Positions 44,909 through 53,280 of a stretch of DNA of 64,000 bases are shown in pieces; the first letter of the stretch is position 1, and each line of letters starts with the position of its first letter. The notes under the pieces were generated by a model. It saw only the letters and a program-made list of their open reading frames with translations. It searched no databases and was not told the DNA's origin. This stretch comes from Dorea sp. AF36-15AT. Its GTDB lineage: Bacteria > Bacillota > Clostridia > Lachnospirales > Lachnospiraceae. The position numbers and the translations under genes were made by a program. Location of the stretch: assembly GCF_003477705.1 (NCBI RefSeq), contig NZ_QUDV01000006.1, positions 1-64,000 on the forward strand, read 5' to 3'.

Positions 44909-46111
44909 ATGAAGAAGAAACTGGTGGCAGCGTTACTTACAGCAGCAATGGCAATGTCTCTGCTTGCAGGATGCGGAAGCAGTGACAGCAAGGGCAGTGA
45001 TGCAGACAGCAAGGAGACTGCAGAAAGTACGGAGGATAGTGATCAGGAGGCAGCAGACAAGGTGGCAGACCTGATTGATGCAATCTATGTACAAGAGAGA
45101 ACAGAGGACACTGACAAGCAGTGTGAAGAAGCAAAAACAGCATGGGATAAGCTGACAGATGCGCAGAAGGAACTGGTATCCGGAGAGAATGCTGATCCGG
45201 ACTATTTTGGAAGAGATACAGGAGATGCATCAAAAGATGATCCGTTAAATGAAGATGAGATTGGGGAAAATGAACTTCTGGTCGTAAGCTTTGGTACATC
45301 ATTTAATGACAGCCGTGCGACAGATATCGGTGGCATTGAGAAAGCACTTCAGGAAGCTAATCCAGACTGGTCTGTAAGAAGAGCATTTACCGCTCAGATC
45401 ATTATCAACCATGTACAGGCCCGTGATGGTGAAAAGATTGATAACATGGATCAGGCACTGGAGCGTGCGGTCAATAATGGCGTAAAGAATCTGGTTGTAC
45501 AGCCGACACATCTGATGCACGGAGCAGAATATGATGAACTGAGTGAAGCAGTTGAGAATTATAAGGACAAATTTGAGTCTGTAAAGATTGCAGAGCCTCT
45601 TCTTGGAGAAGTAGGATCTGATGCAACTGTGATCAATGCAGATAAAGAAGCTGTTGCAAAAGCAATCACGGACGAAGCAGTAAAGGCAGCAGAGTATGAC
45701 AGCTTGGAAGCAGCAGAAGCAGACGGAACAGCATTTGTATTCATGGGACATGGTACTTCTCATGTGGCAAATGTAAGCTATGACCAGATGCAGACACAGA
45801 TGGAACAGCTTGGATACAAGAATGTATTCATCGGTACGGTAGAAGGTGAACCAGAGGATACAGCCTGCGAAGCTGTTATCGACAAGATCAAAGAAGCAGG
45901 ATACAAGAAAGTAATCCTTCGTCCTCTGATGGTAGTTGCAGGAGACCATGCAAATAATGATATGGCTGGTGATGATGACGATTCATGGAAGAGCCAGTTT
46001 GAAGCATCAGGAGCATTTGACAGTATCGAGACACAGATCGAAGGTCTGGGAAGAATCCCGGCTGTTCAGCAGATCTATGTAGAGCATACAAAGGCAGCTA
46101 TTGAACAGTAG
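44909..46111 (+). CDS. Lipoprotein-anchored sirohydrochlorin cobaltochelatase-like protein (CbiK family)
   Basis: 400-aa exported lipoprotein (lipobox LAGC, C22) with an acidic linker and a small helical segment (about 46-92, ending AKTAWDKLTDAQKELV, similar to spacer modules of surface proteins). A CbiK-type chelatase domain follows (about 122-395). Candidate metal/catalytic histidines are H281 in GHGTSH and H347 in GDHANNDMAGDD, spaced as the two essential histidines of Salmonella CbiK; PTHLMHG (H201, H204) is also conserved-looking. The start 44909 is fixed by AAGGAGG at 44894-44900 and the signal peptide. A cobalamin riboswitch lies upstream. An extracellular location is odd for cobalamin synthesis, so scavenging or dechelation of external tetrapyrroles is possible. 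Confidence 0.88.
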   Translation: MKKKLVAALLTAAMAMSLLAGCGSSDSKGSDADSKETAESTEDSDQEAADKVADLIDAIYVQERTEDTDKQCEEAKTAWDKLTDAQKELVSGENADPDYFGRDTGDASKDDPLNEDEIGENELLVVSFGTSFNDSRATDIGGIEKALQEANPDWSVRRAFTAQIIINHVQARDGEKIDNMDQALERAVNNGVKNLVVQPTHLMHGAEYDELSEAVENYKDKFESVKIAEPLLGEVGSDATVINADKEAVAKAITDEAVKAAEYDSLEAAEADGTAFVFMGHGTSHVANVSYDQMQTQMEQLGYKNVFIGTVEGEPEDTACEAVIDKIKEAGYKKVILRPLMVVAGDHANNDMAGDDDDSWKSQFEASGAFDSIETQIEGLGRIPAVQQIYVEHTKAAIEQ

Positions 46112-46130
46112 ATTGTAGAGGCGGTAAAGT

Positions 46131-46682
46131 ATGTTGAGAAAGAAGATAGCGGTATTATTGCTTTCCGCAGTTATGGCAATGACCATGCTCAGCGGATGCG
46201 GCGATAACGCTGCAAAAGAAGACAAAAAAGCAGCTACAGAAGATCAGAATAAGGATGATGCTTCAGAAGCTAAGGAAGAAGAGGCAGATGAAGCGGAAAA
46301 GGCACCGGTAGAAGATGGTGAATACTGGGTGGATTTTAATACTGACAGTGGTATGTTTCATGAAAATCCAGATTTCGATGGTGGTAAGGCAACATTGATC
46401 GTTGAGGATGGAAAGATGACGGTGCATATTACTCTGAATTCCAAGAATATCGTGCAGTTATTCTTAGGAACGGCAAAGGATGCACAGAAAGATGGCGCAG
46501 ATCTGATCGATCCTTCTGGTACAGAAACGATTGAATATACAGACGGTTCAGAACCGAAAGAAGTATATACATTTGATGTGCCGGTAAAGAAACTGGATGA
46601 AGAGTTTGATCTGGCACTGATCGGTACCAAGGACAAGTGGTATGACCACAAAGTCAGCGTAAGTAATCCTGTGGCAAAGTAA
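46131..46682 (+). CDS. Small lipoprotein with NEAT-like beta domain
   Basis: 183-aa lipoprotein (lipobox LSGC, C23), an acidic Lys/Glu/Ala linker (24-62), then a beta-rich domain of ~115 residues. The strand pattern GKATLIVEDGKMTVHITLNSKNIVQLFLGTA ... YTFDVPVKKLDEEF ... WYDHKVSV looks like the heme-binding NEAT fold, although the second tyrosine of the usual YxxxY motif is not seen. It starts 19 bp after the CbiK-like gene and is probably in the same cobalamin-controlled operon. A tetrapyrrole-binding partner for the chelatase is a reasonable inference; the family call is by eye. Confidence 0.7.
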   Translation: MLRKKIAVLLLSAVMAMTMLSGCGDNAAKEDKKAATEDQNKDDASEAKEEEADEAEKAPVEDGEYWVDFNTDSGMFHENPDFDGGKATLIVEDGKMTVHITLNSKNIVQLFLGTAKDAQKDGADLIDPSGTETIEYTDGSEPKEVYTFDVPVKKLDEEFDLALIGTKDKWYDHKVSVSNPVAK

Positions 46683-46703
46683 TAGAATAGAAATAGAATC
46701 TCG

Positions 46704-46742
46704 GCAGGTGGAACGTAGAGATATGTTCTGCCTGCTGTTTCT
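46704..46742 (+). terminator. Rho-independent terminator after the lipoprotein pair
   Basis: Imperfect stem GCAGGTGGAAC / GTTCTGCCTGC (46704-46714 with 46725-46735) followed by TGTTTCTTT. Confidence 0.7.
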
Positions 46743-46799
46743 TTATGTGTGACATGTTCTCGATAAACATATCTTCCGGATGAAAAAAGAAATAGATTG

Positions 46800-46808
46800 T
46801 GTTACAAT
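46800..46808 (+). promoter_or_regulatory. Extended -10 promoter for the M16 peptidase gene
   Basis: TGTTACAAT (TG at 46800-46801, TACAAT at 46803-46808) 43 bp before the ATG; no clear -35. Confidence 0.5.
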
Positions 46809-46851
46809 GGGAGATAATGATGAATGATTGAATAGAATTGGAGACTAGAGT

Positions 46852-49776
46852 ATGAGTATAAGAGATTTGAATCAATACGAGATTATAAAGGATGAAGATC
46901 TGCAGGATGTCAAGTGCCACGGTTATCTGCTGAAGCATAAGAAAAGCGGTGCCAAACTTGTGCTGATGGAGGCAGATGATGACAATAAGGTGTTTTCGGT
47001 AGGATTCCGTACACCGCCGGAGGACAGCACAGGACTTCCGCATATTCTGGAGCATTCGGTACTGTGCGGATCTGATCATTTCCCAGTCAAGGATCCGTTT
47101 GTAGAGCTGGTCAAAGGATCGCTGAATACATTTTTAAATGCGATGACTTATCCGGACAAGACGATGTATCCGGTGGCAAGCTGCAATGATAAGGATTTCC
47201 AGAACCTGATGCATGTATATATGGATGCAGTATTCTATCCGAATATCTATAAGCATGAGGAGATTTTCCGTCAGGAGGGATGGAGTTATAAGCTGGATTC
47301 TGAGGATGCGGACCTGGAATACAACGGCGTTGTATATAATGAGATGAAAGGAGCATTTTCTTCGCCAGAGGGTGTGCTTGACCGAGTGGTATTGAATGAA
47401 CTGTTTCCGGATACTGCTTATGCTAATGAATCAGGTGGAGATCCGGATGTAATCCCGAATCTCAGCTATGAGCAGTTTCTGGCATTTCATAAGAAATATT
47501 ATCATCCGTCCAACAGCTATATTTATCTGTATGGTGATATGGATATGGAAGAGAAGCTTGTATGGCTGGATCAGGAATATCTGAGCAAGTTTGATGTGGC
47601 AGAGATTGATTCGCGGATTGCTTATCAGGAGCCATTTGCGAAGATGAAAGAAGTGGAGATGCCATATTCGGTTACCAGTGAGGAACCATTGGAGGATAAT
47701 ACATTCCTTTCTTATAATAAGGTAATCGGAACCAGTCTGGATAAAGAATTGTATGTGGCGTTTGAGATTCTGGATTATGCGTTGTTATCAGCACCGGGAG
47801 CACCGCTTAAGAAGGCACTGTTAGAGGCTGGAATTGGTAAGGATATTCTGGGCTCTTATGACAATGGCATATATCAGCCAATTTTTTCTGTAGTTGCTAA
47901 GAATGCGAATCCGGAGCAGAAGGAAGAATTTGTGACACTGATCGAGAAGCTTCTTACAGATATGACAGAGCATGGCATTGACAGAAAAGCACTGGAGGCA
48001 GGTATTAATTATCATGAGTTCCAGTACCGAGAAGCGGATTACGGACGTTACCCGAAGGGTCTGATGTACGGTCTGCAGATCATGGACAGCTGGCTCTATG
48101 ATGAAAATGAACCGTTTATTCATATCCAGGCATTGGACACATTTGCATTTCTTAAGAAACAGATGAATACCGGATATTTTGAGAATCTGATCCGTGAGTA
48201 TCTGCTGGACAATGAGCACGGTGTGATCGTAACGCTGAAACCGGAGCGCGGACGTACAGCGCGTATGGACAAGGAACTTCACGATAAGCTGCAGGCATAT
48301 AAGGCAGGTCTCAGCAAAGAAGAGATTGCAGAATTAGTAGAGCGTACGAAGGCGTTGGAAATATACCAGTCAGAGCCATCCGATGCGGAAGCGCTGGCTA
48401 CGATTCCTGTATTGAAGCGTGAGGATATCAGCAGAGAGATTGCACCGATCTATAATGAAGAAATGAAACTCGCAGGTATTCCGATGGTATTCCACGAGAT
48501 TGATACCAATGGTATAGGCTATATAGATATTATGTTCGATATGTCAGAGGTTCCGGAGGAATTGCTTCCGTATGCGGGAATCCTGCAGGGTGTGCTGGGA
48601 ATCATTGATACAGAGAATTATGAATATGGTGAACTCTTTAATGAGATCAATGTGCATACCGGCGGTATCGGTACATCGTTGGAACTTTACACAGATGTGA
48701 CCAAGGCAAAAGAAAAAGAATTCCGGGCAACATTCGAGATCAAGGCCAAAGCATTATATGACAAGCTTCCAATTGCATTTAACATGATGCAGGAGATTCT
48801 GGTAAGATCGAAGCTGGATGATGAGAAACGTCTGAAAGAGATCATTGCCATGACAGCATCCAGATTGCTGATGCGGTTCCAGTCATCCGGACATACGACA
48901 GCAGCGCTCCGGGCAATGTCTTATGCGTCACCGTCAGCCAAGCTAAAAGATATGACTAGCGGTATTGAGTACTACCAGAATGTGGCAAGAATTGAGAAAG
49001 CATTTGATACAGAAAAGGATGAGCTGATCACCAATCTCATCAAGCTTACCAGAATGCTGTTCCGTGCTGACAATATGATGATCAGCTATACGGCAGAACG
49101 TGTGGGACTGGAAGGAATGAAACAGCAGATCAGCGCATTTGCGGAAGGCTTATATCTGCAGGAGAAAGAGAGCGGAAAGCACTGCGAGCTTCACTGTGAG
49201 AAGAAGAACGAAGGATTTAAGACAGCGTCCAAGGTACAGTATGTGGCACGTTGCGGTAATTTTATTGATCAGGGCGCAGAATATACCGGAGCACTGCAGG
49301 TACTGAAGGTTATTATGGGTTATGAATATCTGTGGCAGAATATCCGTGTAAAGGGCGGAGCATATGGATGTATGAGTAACTTTAACCGGATCGGAGAAGG
49401 TTACTTTGTATCTTACCGTGATCCGAATCTGGAACGCACGATGGAGATTTATGAAGGCGTGGCAGATTATCTGCGGACATTTACTGTCAGTGATTTTGAT
49501 ATGAATAAATATATCATCGGCACGATCAGTAATCTGGATCAGCCAATGACACCGGCACTGAAAGGTGACCGTTCTATGAACCTGTATATGAATCATGTGA
49601 CAGAAGATATGATCAAAGAAGAACGTGCACAGGTACTGGAGGCAACACAGGAAGATATCAGAGGACTTGCAGGAATCGTGGAAGCGATGATGAAAGCAGA
49701 GCAGATCTGTGTCATCGGAAGTGAGGACAAGATCGAAGAAGCGAAGGATATGTTTGATACCGTGACCGGATTTTAG
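46852..49776 (+). CDS. M16 family zinc metallopeptidase (presequence-protease/PreP-like)
   Basis: 974-aa inverzincin. The zinc motif HxxEH is at H64, E67, H68 (LPHILEHSVLCGS), with the distal glutamate in YNEMKGAFSS near residue 160. The chain holds four M16 modules and an M16C-associated region in the middle, as in PreP/Cym1 and bacterial homologs. No signal peptide, so cytoplasmic; likely degrades short peptides. The start at 46852 has only a modest ribosome site. Followed by era at a 36-bp gap. Confidence 0.93.
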   Translation: MSIRDLNQYEIIKDEDLQDVKCHGYLLKHKKSGAKLVLMEADDDNKVFSVGFRTPPEDSTGLPHILEHSVLCGSDHFPVKDPFVELVKGSLNTFLNAMTYPDKTMYPVASCNDKDFQNLMHVYMDAVFYPNIYKHEEIFRQEGWSYKLDSEDADLEYNGVVYNEMKGAFSSPEGVLDRVVLNELFPDTAYANESGGDPDVIPNLSYEQFLAFHKKYYHPSNSYIYLYGDMDMEEKLVWLDQEYLSKFDVAEIDSRIAYQEPFAKMKEVEMPYSVTSEEPLEDNTFLSYNKVIGTSLDKELYVAFEILDYALLSAPGAPLKKALLEAGIGKDILGSYDNGIYQPIFSVVAKNANPEQKEEFVTLIEKLLTDMTEHGIDRKALEAGINYHEFQYREADYGRYPKGLMYGLQIMDSWLYDENEPFIHIQALDTFAFLKKQMNTGYFENLIREYLLDNEHGVIVTLKPERGRTARMDKELHDKLQAYKAGLSKEEIAELVERTKALEIYQSEPSDAEALATIPVLKREDISREIAPIYNEEMKLAGIPMVFHEIDTNGIGYIDIMFDMSEVPEELLPYAGILQGVLGIIDTENYEYGELFNEINVHTGGIGTSLELYTDVTKAKEKEFRATFEIKAKALYDKLPIAFNMMQEILVRSKLDDEKRLKEIIAMTASRLLMRFQSSGHTTAALRAMSYASPSAKLKDMTSGIEYYQNVARIEKAFDTEKDELITNLIKLTRMLFRADNMMISYTAERVGLEGMKQQISAFAEGLYLQEKESGKHCELHCEKKNEGFKTASKVQYVARCGNFIDQGAEYTGALQVLKVIMGYEYLWQNIRVKGGAYGCMSNFNRIGEGYFVSYRDPNLERTMEIYEGVADYLRTFTVSDFDMNKYIIGTISNLDQPMTPALKGDRSMNLYMNHVTEDMIKEERAQVLEATQEDIRGLAGIVEAMMKAEQICVIGSEDKIEEAKDMFDTVTGF

Positions 49777-49812
49777 CCGGATTATGAGTATCTGAAAGAT
49801 AAGGAGAACCAG

Positions 49813-50709
49813 ATGAAAAAAGATTATAAATCAGGATTTGTAACACTGATCGGCCGTCCGAATGTGGGCAAATCTACATTGATGAATTACCTGATCGGAC
49901 AGAAGATTGCAATTACATCGAATAAGCCACAGACGACTAGAAACCGGATTCAGACGGTGCTGACAACGGAGGAAGGGCAGATTATTTTTGTGGACACACC
50001 GGGTATCCACAAGGCAAAGAACAAGCTGGGCGAGTACATGGTTAATGTGGCTGAACGCACATTGAACGAAGTAGATGCGGTGCTGTGGTTAGTTGAGCCG
50101 ACAACGTTTATCGGAGCCGGTGAAAAGCATATTGCAGATCAGCTGAAAAAAGTAACAACACCTGTCATTCTTGTTATTAATAAGGTAGATTCTGTGAAGA
50201 AAGAGGAAGTGCTGGCTTCTATTGCAGCATATCAGGACATTTATGATTTCGCGGCAATCGTGCCGGTATCGGCCAGAAGTGGGGAGAATACCAAAGAACT
50301 TCTGAAGGTAGTATATCAGTATCTGCCGTATGGACCTCAGTTTTACGATGAGGATACGATTACTGATCAGCCGGAGCGTCAGATCGTGGCAGAGCTGATC
50401 CGTGAGAAGGCATTACACTGCCTGAATGAAGAGATTCCTCATGGTATCGCAGTTGTGATCGACAGCATGAAGAAAAAAGGTAAAGTGATGCATATTGATG
50501 CCACGATCATCTGTGAACGCGATTCACATAAGGGTATCATTATTGGAAAACAAGGAAGTATGTTGAAAAAAATCGGAAGTACTGCGCGGTATGAGATTGA
50601 AAAAATGCTGGATATGCAGGCAAATCTGAAGCTTTGGGTCAAGGTAAAGAAGGACTGGAGAGACAGTGATTTCCTTGTGAAAAATTTTGGATACCGGGAA
50701 GATGAATAA
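49813..50709 (+). CDS. era: GTPase Era
   Basis: 298-aa ribosome-assembly GTPase. G1 GRPNVGKST (about 13-21), G3 DTPG, G4 NKVD, and a C-terminal KH RNA-binding domain (about 200-298) with the GKQGSMLKKIG loop. AAGGAG before the ATG. In the usual era-yqzL-recO-glyS neighbourhood. Confidence 0.97.
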   Translation: MKKDYKSGFVTLIGRPNVGKSTLMNYLIGQKIAITSNKPQTTRNRIQTVLTTEEGQIIFVDTPGIHKAKNKLGEYMVNVAERTLNEVDAVLWLVEPTTFIGAGEKHIADQLKKVTTPVILVINKVDSVKKEEVLASIAAYQDIYDFAAIVPVSARSGENTKELLKVVYQYLPYGPQFYDEDTITDQPERQIVAELIREKALHCLNEEIPHGIAVVIDSMKKKGKVMHIDATIICERDSHKGIIIGKQGSMLKKIGSTARYEIEKMLDMQANLKLWVKVKKDWRDSDFLVKNFGYREDE

Positions 50710-50762
50710 AACGCCCCTTCCATAGGAGAACCTAATCCTATAACACAGGATGAGGTGATTGC

Positions 50763-50960
50763 ATGGAAGAAACATACTGGAATAAATTTATGGCATCGGG
50801 TAAGGTTGATGATTATCTGGAATATAAGGGAATCCAAATCTGTCATTCGGTCATGGAGCATTATGGCAGATCATCAGATGCCGGGACAGAGGTAAGGCGA
50901 AGTGAATCAGATAACGGTTATGGGAATGGTGCTATCTGCTGTTCCGATCGGCGAGTATGA
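50763..50960 (+). CDS. YqzL-like small protein overlapping recO
   Basis: 65-aa protein lying between era and recO, where Bacillus has yqzL. The N-terminal half YWNKFMASGKVDDYLEYKG matches the remembered YqzL pattern (W-N-x-F-x-x-[ST]-G-x-[VI]-D-x-Y-L); the rest is a basic, Ser/Gly-rich tail whose last 20 codons overlap recO in another frame. GATGAGGTG upstream is an acceptable ribosome site. Function is unknown in the family. The overlap of 59 nt suggests coupled translation with recO. Confidence 0.65.
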   Translation: MEETYWNKFMASGKVDDYLEYKGIQICHSVMEHYGRSSDAGTEVRRSESDNGYGNGAICCSDRRV

Positions 50961-51642
50961 TAAGCGGGTTGTCATACTCACCAGAGAAAGAGGCAAGATC
51001 AGCGCATTTGCCAGAGGGGCGAGGAAGCCTGGCAATGCACTGAGCGGAGTGATCAACCCGTTTTCATTTGGTGAATTTACAGTCTATGAGGGGCGGACAT
51101 CATATACACTGGTGTCGGCCTCTATTTCCAATTATTTTGCAGAGTTACGAGAAGATATCGAGGGTGCTTATTATGGCTTTTATTTTGTAGAGATTGCATC
51201 CTATTACTGCCGAGAAGCTAATGATGAGAGAGAAATGTTAAAGCTTCTGTATCAGACAATGCGGGCACTTATCAATGAGAAGGTTCCAAATCGTCTGATC
51301 CGGTATATCTACGAGCTGAAGGCAATCTGCATTAACGGCGAGGCACCGCAAGTATTCCAATGTGTGGTGTGCGGAGATAAAGAGCGTCCAGGGAAGTTCA
51401 GTACGCTGAAGGGCGGCAAAGTATGTACCCACTGCATCCGGGATGTCTATGACGGTCTGGAACTTGACCCATCTACCTGGTATACGCTGCAGTACATAGA
51501 GAGTGCAAAGGTAGAACATCTGTATAATTTTACTGTATCGGATCTGGTGCTCAGAGAACTTGCGATGGTCATGGGAAGATACATGGATGTGTATGTAGAC
51601 CATCAGTTTAAATCACTGGAAATATTAAAGCTGATGACTTGA
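50902..51642 (+). CDS. recO: DNA repair protein RecO
   Basis: 246-aa recombination mediator acting with RecF and RecR to load RecA. An N-terminal OB fold begins NQITVMGMVLSAVPIGEYDKR, and a zinc site CVVCG...CTHC lies at about residues 153-176. The start is GTG 50902 with GAGGTAAGG upstream, inside the yqzL-like ORF. The 3' end contains the -35 of the glyS promoter. Confidence 0.94.
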   Translation: MNQITVMGMVLSAVPIGEYDKRVVILTRERGKISAFARGARKPGNALSGVINPFSFGEFTVYEGRTSYTLVSASISNYFAELREDIEGAYYGFYFVEIASYYCREANDEREMLKLLYQTMRALINEKVPNRLIRYIYELKAICINGEAPQVFQCVVCGDKERPGKFSTLKGGKVCTHCIRDVYDGLELDPSTWYTLQYIESAKVEHLYNFTVSDLVLRELAMVMGRYMDVYVDHQFKSLEILKLMT

Positions 51643-51667
51643 AAACTCTGTATACAGACGGTATAAT
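51639..51667 (+). promoter_or_regulatory. glyS promoter
   Basis: -35 TTGAAA (51639-51644, overlapping the recO stop) and perfect -10 TATAAT (51662-51667), 17 bp apart. The leader is about 50 nt, too short for a T-box. Confidence 0.75.
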
Positions 51668-51720
51668 ATGCGATAAGGGTGCATTTTGGCATCGAATAAC
51701 AAAAGGAAAGAGGATTAATA

Positions 51721-53121
51721 ATGGCAGAGAAGACAATGGATAAGATTGTGGCACTGGCGAAGTCAAGAGGATTCGTATATCCGGGTTCTGAGATCTACGG
51801 CGGCCTTGCCAATACATGGGACTATGGTAATCTTGGAGTAGAGCTTAAGAATAATGTAAAGAAAGCCTGGTGGCAGAAGTTTGTACAGGAGTCTCCATAT
51901 AATGTAGGCGTAGATTGTGCGATTCTGATGAACCCGCAGACATGGATTGCCAGCGGACATCTGGGGGGATTCAGTGACCCATTGATGGACTGTAAAGAAT
52001 GTCACGAGCGTTTCCGTGCAGATAAAATCATCGAGGATTATGCGCATGAGAACGGCATCGACATTGGAGACAGTATTGATGGATGGAGCCATGAGAAGAT
52101 GCAGGAGTTCATCGCAGAGAACAATATTCCATGTCCGACCTGCGGTAAGCATAATTTTACAGAAATCCGTGAGTTTAACCTGATGTTCAAGACATTCCAG
52201 GGTGTAACAGAGGATGCTAAGAACGTGGTATACCTTCGTCCGGAGACTGCACAGGGTATTTTCGTTAATTTTAAGAACGTACAGCGTACATCCAGAAAGA
52301 AGATTCCATTTGGTATCTGTCAGATCGGTAAGTCTTTCCGTAACGAGATCACACCTGGTAACTTTACATTCCGTACCAGAGAGTTCGAACAGATGGAGAT
52401 GGAATTCTTCTGTGAGCCGGATACGGATCTGGAATGGTTTGCATACTGGAAGCAGTATTGTCTGGACTGGCTGAGCAAGCTGGGACTTAAGGATGACGAA
52501 GTACGTTACCGTGACCACGATCAGGAAGAACTGTCATTCTACAGTAAGGCAACTACGGATATCGAGTTCCTGTTCCCATTCGGATGGGGTGAGTTGTGGG
52601 GTATTGCTGACCGTACAGATTATGACCTTTCCCGTCATATGGAGGTATCTAAGCAGGATCTGACATATTTCGATGATGAGAAGAAAGAGAAATACATCCC
52701 ATACGTTATTGAGCCGTCGCTGGGAGCAGACCGTATGGTACTTGCATTCCTGTGCAGTGCATACGATGAGGAGAACATTGGTACAGAGGAAAAACCGGAT
52801 GTCAGAACTGTGCTTCATTTCCATCCGGCACTTGCACCGGTTAAGATTGGTGTCCTTCCACTGTCTAAGAAGCTGTCTGAAGGTGCACAGAAAGTGTATG
52901 CTCAGTTAGCTAAGAAGTATAACTGTGAGTATGATGAGCGTGGTAACATTGGTAAGAGATACCGCCGTCAGGATGAGATTGGTACACCATTCTGCGTAAC
53001 ATACGATTTCGATTCTGAGGAAGACGGAGCAGTAACTGTAAGAGACAGAGATACCATGGAGCAGGAAAGAGTGAAGATCGAAGATCTGAACGCATATTTC
53101 GAGAAGAAGTTTGAGTGGTAA
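51721..53121 (+). CDS. glyS: Glycyl-tRNA synthetase (dimeric type)
   Basis: 466-aa class II synthetase of the eukaryote-like alpha2 type (GlyQS), charging tRNA-Gly. Motif 2 region [16 protein letters not shown], the motif 3 region [14 protein letters not shown] and the C-terminal anticodon-binding domain (from about 365, [12 protein letters not shown]) are all present; the N-terminal zinc region has CKECHERFR and CPTCGKHNF. Own promoter; strong AAAGGAAAGAGG ribosome site. Confidence 0.97.
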   Translation: MAEKTMDKIVALAKSRGFVYPGSEIYGGLANTWDYGNLGVELKNNVKKAWWQKFVQESPYNVGVDCAILMNPQTWIASGHLGGFSDPLMDCKECHERFRADKIIEDYAHENGIDIGDSIDGWSHEKMQEFIAENNIPCPTCGKHNFTEIREFNLMFKTFQGVTEDAKNVVYLRPETAQGIFVNFKNVQRTSRKKIPFGICQIGKSFRNEITPGNFTFRTREFEQMEMEFFCEPDTDLEWFAYWKQYCLDWLSKLGLKDDEVRYRDHDQEELSFYSKATTDIEFLFPFGWGELWGIADRTDYDLSRHMEVSKQDLTYFDDEKKEKYIPYVIEPSLGADRMVLAFLCSAYDEENIGTEEKPDVRTVLHFHPALAPVKIGVLPLSKKLSEGAQKVYAQLAKKYNCEYDERGNIGKRYRRQDEIGTPFCVTYDFDSEEDGAVTVRDRDTMEQERVKIEDLNAYFEKKFEW

Positions 53122-53260
53122 GTCGAACGCAGCATGCAAGCAAAGACGCGTCGGCTGCTTGCAGACGAAAGAGTCTTTGTGAAGCAGGCTATGTGAGCGC
53201 AGCGGACAGCGAGGAACCGAAGGTTTCGAGCCGGGCGTTCGACGTACGTCTGCAAGCATG
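53122..53260. repeat. GC-rich palindromic intergenic element
   Basis: A 139-bp element much richer in GC than its surroundings. Outer inverted repeat GTCGAACGC / GCGTTCGAC (53122-53130 with 53235-53243); a perfect 11-bp inverted pair GCTTGCAGACG / CGTCTGCAAGC (53157-53167 with 53247-53257); and an inner hairpin GCAAGCA / TGCTTGC (53136-53142 with 53156-53162). It looks like a dispersed REP/MITE-type repeat inserted after glyS; it may also act as terminator or mRNA stabiliser. Copies elsewhere cannot be checked here. Confidence 0.7.
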
Positions 53261-53280
53261 TAAGTGATTCAGGAGAGTAT

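Noticed and set aside
45299..45949. A 216-codon minus-strand open frame
   Set aside because: Antisense to the CbiK-like gene; Cys/Tyr-rich composition without domain, and no ribosome site.
46131..46682. Calling the small lipoprotein a definite heme-binding NEAT protein
   Set aside because: The second tyrosine of the YxxxY heme motif is missing and the match is by eye, so it is reported only as NEAT-like.
51643..51720. T-box leader expected before a glycyl-tRNA synthetase gene
   Set aside because: The predicted transcript start leaves only about 50 nt before the ATG, and no specifier loop or T-box sequence is present.
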